54,445 bases of DNA from Enterococcus raffinosus. Its GTDB lineage: Bacteria; Bacillota; Bacilli; Lactobacillales; Enterococcaceae. Where the stretch lies: contig NZ_JAHLOS010000032.1 of assembly GCF_018917525.1 (NCBI RefSeq), positions 1-54,445 on the forward strand. The letters are read 5' to 3'. The notes under the pieces were generated by a model. The model was not told the DNA's origin, did no database searches, and worked only from the letters and a program-made list of their open reading frames with translations. The position numbers and the translations under genes are program-made. Positions 49,061 to 54,445 of the stretch are shown here, one piece after another (within the stretch, counting starts at the first letter, position 1; each line of letters begins with the position of its first letter).

Positions 49061-50101
49061 ATGCTAGATTTTGAAGAATTATTTTTAGATAAAGTTGTAA
49101 TTCATAAAGTAGGAAATAAATTAAGAGACGAATCATATCACTTATCGAATCAAGAGGATAGGATAGAAAATGAAAATCTGAGAGGTATTCTTGAAAAATA
49201 TTTTTTAAGACTTTTTACAAATAGAGAAGAACACCATTTTTATCATGATTCAGATTTAAATTTGAATGAAGTTTATTGCTTTTCTAAAAAAATTTTTCAA
49301 GATCCAAATAATTTTTATGAGCAATCAATTAGTATTGTTAAGCATCTTTACAATACTTCAGCAAACGTCAACATTAAGTCAGGTGATTTTTATATGGCTC
49401 TTTTTGTTGATAATGAACAGAAAAAAAAAGCATTAGGTATTTTCAAAGCTGAAAATATGGATACTTTTTTGAAAATAGAATCAAAACTCGACTTCTTTTC
49501 TTTTTCATGTGAAAAGGGGTTGAATTTAAACAGAATAGATAAAGGATGCCTCATACTCAACGAACAGTATAATGAAGAATTGCAAGTCTTCATCATTGAT
49601 TCATCTTCAAGAAAAGAAAAAGAGATAGCAAAATATTGGAAAGAGAATTTTTTGAATGTTAGGAGAACACAAACTGACTCAGTTAAGACTAAAGAAATAA
49701 TAAAACTGGTAAATGATTTCTCTAAAAATATTTTAGAAAAAGAGTTAGACCGAAGTTCTAAAGATATATTTAAATTTAAAAAAGAAGCGGCGAACTATTT
49801 ATCTTTATCTGATGAATATAACGAATCTCTGTTTAGTGAGAGAACCTTTAAAGATGACCAAGAAAAAAAAGTTTTTTTAAAATATAAAAATGATTATGAG
49901 AAACAAAATGATTTATTACCAATAGAAAATTTTTCTATTGATCGCGATACTTTTGACCGTAGTAAGTTTAAGCCAAGAACAACTTATAAATTAGATACAG
50001 GAGTAGATTTGAGTATCTCGAGCTTTGATTGTGTAGAGGAGGGATATGATGAGGAAAAAAATATGTACTATATAAAAACTTTTTATAATAAAAAAAAATA
50101 A
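49061..50101 (+). CDS. NdpA/37-kDa nucleoid-associated-type protein
   Basis: A 346-aa acidic and lysine-rich soluble protein. The central part resembles the NdpA (YejK, 37-kDa nucleoid-associated protein) family: residues about 108-185 with GDFYMALFVDNEQKKKALGIFK (part), ENMDTFLKI, the RIDKGCLILNE strand, and the later AKYWKENFLNVR. E. coli YejK binds the nucleoid; homologues often appear next to defence genes, but their role there is not established. The assignment is from the sequence pattern only. ATG 49061 has AAAGGAG upstream. It opens a three-gene operon (gaps of 19 and 1 nt) in markedly A+T-rich DNA, unlike the suf genes next to it. Confidence 0.72.
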   Translation: MLDFEELFLDKVVIHKVGNKLRDESYHLSNQEDRIENENLRGILEKYFLRLFTNREEHHFYHDSDLNLNEVYCFSKKIFQDPNNFYEQSISIVKHLYNTSANVNIKSGDFYMALFVDNEQKKKALGIFKAENMDTFLKIESKLDFFSFSCEKGLNLNRIDKGCLILNEQYNEELQVFIIDSSSRKEKEIAKYWKENFLNVRRTQTDSVKTKEIIKLVNDFSKNILEKELDRSSKDIFKFKKEAANYLSLSDEYNESLFSERTFKDDQEKKVFLKYKNDYEKQNDLLPIENFSIDRDTFDRSKFKPRTTYKLDTGVDLSISSFDCVEEGYDEEKNMYYIKTFYNKKK

Positions 50102-50120
50102 ATATTTGGAGGGATATTGA

Positions 50121-51038
50121 GTGTCAGGTGAAAAGTCAAAAAGTTCTGGTGATTATGGTGAACGAATTGTAATAAATTTTTTAAACCTTATAGGTTGGGA
50201 ATCTGCGGAAAAAAATATAACTATTGACTGTGTTGAAGAAGAGCACGAATCAAAATCTAGTACTCATGGTGTGGATGGGTACTTTAGATATAGAAGCAAT
50301 CTATTTAGTAGTTCTGTCCAAGAAGATATTCTTTTTTCGACGAAACACACTGTTAATGAGTATCCAAAGAGCTCAATTAAGTTTAAAGAGCATTTATACG
50401 AAATAGCAAAGTGGATGGATTGTTTTCCCTTAGATAAAAACTATGGAGCAAAAAAAATGAATCATATCCTTGAAAGAAAATTATCAGGAGTTCTATTTTG
50501 GCTTGCTAAGGATGAAAAGGATAGCAAGAGTATCACAAAAGAAATTTATAATTTCAGAAACACAAATCAATATGATTTTGGGCCGATTTATTTAGTGGAC
50601 AATGAAAAATTGTTCTTTATTACTAAGGTAATAAATTATGCGAAATATCATTTTGATGATTATAATTTTGAATATCATTTTACCGGGTACAATAATACTG
50701 ATCCTACAGGAATGAAATCGTGTGGGAAAATTTTTCCTGTCCAACTTTTAACAACTAATATGTTACCTATTAGGGTAACGAAAGAAGGAAAACCTTCTCT
50801 TGCAGTATTTCTTAATGAAAACTATAGTGCTGAATCTTTAAAAAAAGTACTCGGATTTGCAAAAGTTTTAGGAAACGATTGGCCTCAGAAAACATATATC
50901 TTATACCCAGAATATAATGAGTTAGATAATGGTAACGATACTAGTAGCATTAAGGGATTATTCGAAACAGATGATTTTATTAAAAATGTAGAAGTTCTAT
51001 CTTTTAACGAAGGAATTAGTTCATTAGGGAGAAAATAA
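50121..51038 (+). CDS. Putative PD-(D/E)XK nuclease-like protein (possible GapS4a-type)
   Basis: A 305-aa soluble protein with a nuclease-like N-terminus: helix GDYGERIVINFLNLIGW (part) with Glu14, then GVDGYF with Asp52, then EDILFSTKH with Lys75. This order (E, D, then x-x-K on a strand) fits PD-(D/E)XK restriction-type folds, although the middle residue before Lys is Thr rather than Glu, Asp or Gln. The rest is unrecognised. The opening MSGEKSKSSGDYGE brings to mind the GapS4a family of the two-gene GAPS4 defence system; I cannot verify this without a search. GTG 50121 has GGAGGG 7 nt upstream. It ends 1 nt before the next gene. Confidence 0.55.
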   Translation: MSGEKSKSSGDYGERIVINFLNLIGWESAEKNITIDCVEEEHESKSSTHGVDGYFRYRSNLFSSSVQEDILFSTKHTVNEYPKSSIKFKEHLYEIAKWMDCFPLDKNYGAKKMNHILERKLSGVLFWLAKDEKDSKSITKEIYNFRNTNQYDFGPIYLVDNEKLFFITKVINYAKYHFDDYNFEYHFTGYNNTDPTGMKSCGKIFPVQLLTTNMLPIRVTKEGKPSLAVFLNENYSAESLKKVLGFAKVLGNDWPQKTYILYPEYNELDNGNDTSSIKGLFETDDFIKNVEVLSFNEGISSLGRK

Positions 51039-51039
51039 T

Positions 51040-52179
51040 ATGAATAGAGAGAAATTAAAGAACACTGAAACTGTACTTCCATTTGGAAATACTTTAAAAC
51101 CGCTAATAACTACTGCCTCAGAACTCAGTATATCTGAAATAAGGAGTTGTTTAGCTCAAAAAGGTATTTTCATTAATTCAAAAGATAAGGATCAGATAAT
51201 TCCATTAATGTTAACATCACTTTTATCACCTTATGAATTCAATGAACTGAGAGAGCGTAGAAAAGATCGAGAATCTATTCCGAAAAGAAGAAGCAAAACT
51301 TATAGTTTCAACGAAGAAACGAAGGTTATCAAAGCAATTCCTATGCTCAATAAAATAGATATAACTGATTTAAAAAGATGGGATACCGAAAATTACGAAA
51401 TCTATGATAAGGGAACTTTTAGTCGATACAAAGATAGTATAGTTTATGAATATAAAATTATAAGACAAAATTATGCAAAAGACTGGTATAACCAAGAGAG
51501 TATACATGTTGGTTCACTTGAATTTTCTGTAGATAATGATTCAAAAAATCTTATTCTCTCTTCTGAACATTCTTCTGAAGAAACAAAAGAATTGAATAAT
51601 TTGATTTTGAAAGAAGCCAAAGGGATCTTAGAAACAGAAGGATATATTGAAAAAGGCTCCGAAAAGTCAATAACGTTTGGAAATTTTACAAATGAAAACA
51701 GAATTAATTTTTTATTGAATTTTGTGGACGATACATTAGATGAAAGTGATACTTTCAAATTTTCTAAAATAACTAATGTTGATATTCTATTTGATCCTGA
51801 TAAGGAGTTGACGAATAATCTGCAATGGATGCAAGATAAAGTAAGAATGGCAAGGTTTGAAGGGGACTCTCTTCATGAAACTGAAGTTTTACAAGATACG
51901 GGTTATCATTCTTCATTAATTTTATCTTCATTAAAGATAGTCTATGAGTTTGAAACTAAAACTGCTAATGGAGAGTGCACTATTGAAGTTGAATTTCCAA
52001 GGAAAAGAAGTATTAAAGTTCCAAACCACTCTTCAGAATTAGTTTTTAAATTAGTCCAGATTAAATGCAAAAACAAAGATAATAGAAAAGGTATGAAAAA
52101 GACTCTGTATAGAAAATTTGATATTTTTAAAGATGCCTGCTATAAAAAAACATTGTCCAGAGATATCAATACGGATTAA
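51040..52179 (+). CDS. Unrecognised 379-aa protein, likely partner of the nuclease-like gene (possible GapS4b-type)
   Basis: I do not recognise a named domain with confidence. The N-terminus has LPFGNTLKPL, then LSISEIRSCLAQKGIF and KDKDQIIPLMLTSLLSPYEF (part), a helical segment that could bind nucleic acid or a partner (about residues 13-75). It continues with a basic stretch RRKDRESIPKRRSKT and a long acidic beta-rich body. The N-terminal pattern reminds me of GapS4b-type proteins, but this is recollection, not a match. It has no membrane helices. It follows the nuclease-like gene by one base with GGGAGA upstream, so the two are very likely made together. Confidence 0.5.
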   Translation: MNREKLKNTETVLPFGNTLKPLITTASELSISEIRSCLAQKGIFINSKDKDQIIPLMLTSLLSPYEFNELRERRKDRESIPKRRSKTYSFNEETKVIKAIPMLNKIDITDLKRWDTENYEIYDKGTFSRYKDSIVYEYKIIRQNYAKDWYNQESIHVGSLEFSVDNDSKNLILSSEHSSEETKELNNLILKEAKGILETEGYIEKGSEKSITFGNFTNENRINFLLNFVDDTLDESDTFKFSKITNVDILFDPDKELTNNLQWMQDKVRMARFEGDSLHETEVLQDTGYHSSLILSSLKIVYEFETKTANGECTIEVEFPRKRSIKVPNHSSELVFKLVQIKCKNKDNRKGMKKTLYRKFDIFKDACYKKTLSRDINTD

Positions 52180-52567
52180 TATAGAACTTAATTTATTGTA
52201 ACCTCTTATAAAAAATGTTTTGTTCAATAAATTGTGTGTTGTGATATGAAAAAAAGAATTTAGGAATGACAAGGTAATTGACACTAAAGTGAAATGTGAC
52301 ACAGGAGCATACTTATACATCATACCTGCATAATAAGTTAACATATCTTATTTCTTCATTATAGAGACATGAAGAATCTAAATTGATTGTCGTTAAATTG
52401 CCAAGTAGTTCTGTTTCATAATATTTTTAAGATTTACTTGGTTAAGAGTATATTCTTAATCAGCAACTGATGTTTTGATGAAGTGAAATCTAATAGTATC
52501 TCAGGTTTTTCTGTGATATTATAATGAAAAAGTTGATTTAATTATATAGAACAACGGAGGGATAACA
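52180..52567. other. 388-nt A+T-rich spacer before the AIPR gene
   Basis: No ORF or known RNA is seen. Notable are a stem CCAAGTA (52402-52408) / TACTTGG (52434-52440), a short palindrome TTAAGA (52442-52447) / TCTTAA (52454-52459), and a TATAAT at 52520-52525 that is the likely -10 for the next gene. A TTGACA at 52278-52283 has no matching -10. Confidence 0.45.
52520..52525 (+). promoter_or_regulatory. -10 element for the AIPR gene
   Basis: TATAAT 42 nt before the TTG start. No good -35, so a weak or regulated promoter is possible. Confidence 0.4.
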
Positions 52568-54265
52568 TTGGTATTTGATATTAATAAACAAATCGTTGAT
52601 AACCAAGTGAAAAAGATGTTGGAGGAATCACCAGAACTATTTGATGGTCTAGATAAATCAAGGGCGCTATCAAAAGCATTTTTAATTTTAGGTGTAGCTT
52701 CTTATTTAGATATTGATGTGGAGAGCGCTAACTCTTGCGTAACTGATGGAGGTAGGGATGGCGGATTTGATGCAGCATCAATACAAGAAGCATCGGAAAG
52801 TGTTATAAAAGTTGTTCTTTTTCAGTCAAAGTATGTTAGAGATTTGGAAAAAGATTCCAATTTCCCTTCAAATTCGATAGAAAAATCAATCAATTCAATA
52901 AAAACAATTTTCGATCCATCAAAATCAATGGCTTTGAACGATAACAGCAAAGCAGTAGTTGATGAAATTCGATCTTTTCTAGATGAAGGATATATTCCAG
53001 ATATCACTTTTGTGAATTTGAATAATGGTTTACGGTGGAAAGGAGAGGGAGATGATTTTATTAATAATGCATTCTCTAATTCTTCTCAGATTTGTTTTGA
53101 ACACTATAACCATGATGATATTTTACGTAGTAGTAACAAACATAAGAAAATTTCTACACAACTGGATTTAAATGGAGTTGCCTTGAGAGAAGATTTCAAT
53201 TATAAATCCGTAATTGTTGGAAAAATAGATGTTATGCAAGTTTATCGATTAGTTGAAGAGTTTGGGGACACTCTTTTGGAAAAGAACATAAGAAATTATT
53301 TAGGGAAAAACAAAGTAAATGATGCAATAAGAACTACATTACTTGATGAGGAAAAAAATACTAATTTCTTCTTCTACAATAACGGTATTACAATCACTTG
53401 TGAAAAATTTACGGGGAATTATTTGGCAGAAAAAGATTGGAAATTAAAAATCGATGATTTGCAAATTATCAACGGTGGGCAAACTTGTAAAACTATTCAT
53501 GATACAATTAAAAATAATCCAGACAGAGATTATTCTGATGTATCAGTATTAGTAAGAATATATTCGGTTGATGATGATAAAGATTTAATTAGAGATATTA
53601 CTTTAGCTACAAATAGTCAAAATCCTGTTGATTTAAGAGACCTACAAGCAAATGAAGATATGCAAGTTTCTTTGGAGAAGGACGCTGAATTGCTAGGATA
53701 TAACTACAAACGTAAACGAGATAACTCTAGTAGCGCAGGAATACCTTCATCCGTGGCGGCAGAAGCTATTTTGACAGTCTGGAGACAGCATCCTAATATT
53801 GCAAAGAGTAAGAAAAGTGAACACTTTTCTACCTATTACTCAGAAATATTCTCCAATCTAAATGCCTCACAGATGGTTTTAGCAGTAGAAATTTATCGAT
53901 ATTGTGATAATTACAGGAAAAAAAATTCTATGAATTCTGAAATTCAAGCTATTAGAAGATTTAGCAACTATTTTATTGCATTAATAATGGGTGATCAACT
54001 TCTAAGTTATTTCGGTATAAGATTAGAAAAAATAACTCATGACAATTTTGAAGAACTAAAAAATTGGTTAGACGATAATATTGATGAATTGTATGAAAAA
54101 ATTGAGGAATATGTTTTAATTTCTGTCAAAGAACAAGTGAAAATCATATTTAGGGAAGACTTAGATTTATCTAGAGTTGATGGGCGAACACTTTCTTCTA
54201 TTTTCAGAAATCAAATTATCATTGATCAATATAAAAATAGCGATTTTAAGGTAATATTAAACTAG
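52568..54265 (+). CDS. AIPR-family abortive-infection protein with nuclease-like N-terminus
   Basis: A 565-aa protein of the AIPR (abortive phage infection resistance) family. Its core is clear: NIRNYLGKNKVNDAIRTTL (part, about 240), FFFYNNGITITC (about 275) and LQIINGGQTCKTI (about 303). The N-terminal 120 residues carry DGGRDGGFDA (Asp60, Asp64, Asp68) followed by VVLFQSKY (Gln86-Ser-Lys88), a PD-(D/E)XK/Mrr-like catalytic pattern. Founding members arise from lactococcal Abi phage-defence systems. TTG 52568 has GGAGG 7 nt upstream. It is probably its own transcript, separated by 388 nt from the three-gene operon and ended at 54341-54398. Confidence 0.85.
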   Translation: MVFDINKQIVDNQVKKMLEESPELFDGLDKSRALSKAFLILGVASYLDIDVESANSCVTDGGRDGGFDAASIQEASESVIKVVLFQSKYVRDLEKDSNFPSNSIEKSINSIKTIFDPSKSMALNDNSKAVVDEIRSFLDEGYIPDITFVNLNNGLRWKGEGDDFINNAFSNSSQICFEHYNHDDILRSSNKHKKISTQLDLNGVALREDFNYKSVIVGKIDVMQVYRLVEEFGDTLLEKNIRNYLGKNKVNDAIRTTLLDEEKNTNFFFYNNGITITCEKFTGNYLAEKDWKLKIDDLQIINGGQTCKTIHDTIKNNPDRDYSDVSVLVRIYSVDDDKDLIRDITLATNSQNPVDLRDLQANEDMQVSLEKDAELLGYNYKRKRDNSSSAGIPSSVAAEAILTVWRQHPNIAKSKKSEHFSTYYSEIFSNLNASQMVLAVEIYRYCDNYRKKNSMNSEIQAIRRFSNYFIALIMGDQLLSYFGIRLEKITHDNFEELKNWLDDNIDELYEKIEEYVLISVKEQVKIIFREDLDLSRVDGRTLSSIFRNQIIIDQYKNSDFKVILN

Positions 54266-54340
54266 TTTAATAGTCGGTAATTAAAGGGTACATGTGAATA
54301 ATAATGTAGAAGTGGACATATAAAATGAGAGTGTAATATA

Positions 54341-54398
54341 AACCGTGTAAGTAACCATTAATCCTAGGTAGGTGGTTGCTTCGCGGTTTTTCTTTTTC
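54341..54398 (+). terminator. Terminator closing the island
   Basis: AACCGTG (54341-54347) pairs with CGCGGTT (54382-54388) with a G:U pair, extended inward by AACC/GGTT and AAG/CTT, followed by TTTTTCTTTTTC. Confidence 0.75.
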
Positions 54399-54426
54399 TA
54401 CAATAAGATCAAGAGGTGAGTACACG

Positions 54427-54445
54427 ATGGCTAGAAAGAAAAGAA
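54427..54445 (+). CDS. Start of an unidentified gene (N-terminus MARKKR)
   Basis: ATG 54427 has AAGAGGTGAG 9 nt upstream and reads MARKKR to the window end. A basic Lys/Arg start like this is common for FtsK-type or ribosome-associated proteins, but six codons do not allow an assignment. It probably marks the resumption of core chromosome. Confidence 0.45.

Noticed and set aside
52278-52306. Promoter at TTGACA before the AIPR gene
   Set aside because: No -10-like hexamer lies at 16-18 bp spacing, so the consensus -35 alone is not enough.

Overview
The window looks like chromosomal DNA of an Enterococcus or very close relative (low-GC Lactobacillales). The evidence is a HrcA-type CIRCE element before groES-groEL, the gene order sufC-D-S-U-B, a Met T-box before metNIQ, the murT-gatD pair, the pncB-nadE pair, and the run tdk-prfA-prmC-ywlC-glyA-upp. 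Protein sequences and Shine-Dalgarno sites are typical of that group. I cannot fix the species from sequence alone.

Layout. 1-4.3 kb: the tail of an unidentified gene, an NAD(P)-binding protein, a CPBP-family membrane protease, groES-groEL and a DUF1827-like protein. 4.5-9.7 kb: NAD salvage (pncB, nadE), an LTA-synthase-family protein and a TtcA-like PP-loop protein. 9.7-12.7 kb: a yybP-ykoY (Mn2+) riboswitch ahead of a P-type cation ATPase. 12.7-21.8 kb: accessory metabolic genes (acetyltransferase, lactonase plus an unlisted 53-aa protein, orphan sorbitol EIIA, AI-2E-family permease, azoreductase, Cys-less rhodanese, two-domain glyoxalase/dioxygenase protein, serine hydrolase, manA). 21.8-28.3 kb: gatD and murT (lipid II amidation), a TrkH/KtrB potassium transporter, a divergent SDR/MerR pair with a textbook 19-bp-spacer MerR promoter, and a YfcC-family transporter. 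28.5-34.7 kb: tdk-prfA-prmC, a DnaA-box cluster, ywlC, glyA, an upp gene with an attenuator-like leader, and a DUF2187 protein. 34.8-37.6 kb: tRNA-Thr(CGU), a DUF1361 membrane protein, and coupled rodA / ArsC-like / GcvH-like genes. 37.6-41.1 kb: T-box leader, tandem 160-bp repeats and metNIQ. 41.2-47.1 kb: a GFA-like protein and the SUF Fe-S operon.

47.1-54.3 kb is an accessory island, visibly richer in A+T than the rest. It starts with an IS1182-like element that has perfect inverted ends and an 8-bp target duplication; its transposase is broken by two frameshifts. Next is a tight three-gene operon: an NdpA/37-kDa nucleoid-associated-type protein, a protein with a PD-(D/E)XK-like nuclease layout, and an unrecognised 379-aa protein. 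A separate gene follows for an AIPR (abortive-infection phage resistance) protein that carries its own nuclease-like N-terminus. I read this as a defence island. The three-gene operon is the best candidate for a little-described system; the last two genes may belong to the GAPS4 type, which I cannot confirm without a search. The window ends in the first codons of another gene.

Regulatory RNA and DNA are unusually rich: CIRCE, Mn2+ riboswitch, Met T-box, MerR operator, DnaA boxes before ywlC, an alternative-hairpin leader before upp, and a three-copy intergenic repeat whose hairpin is kept by compensatory changes. Four gene pairs overlap by exactly 8 nt in the pattern RTGNNTAA, pointing to translational coupling.
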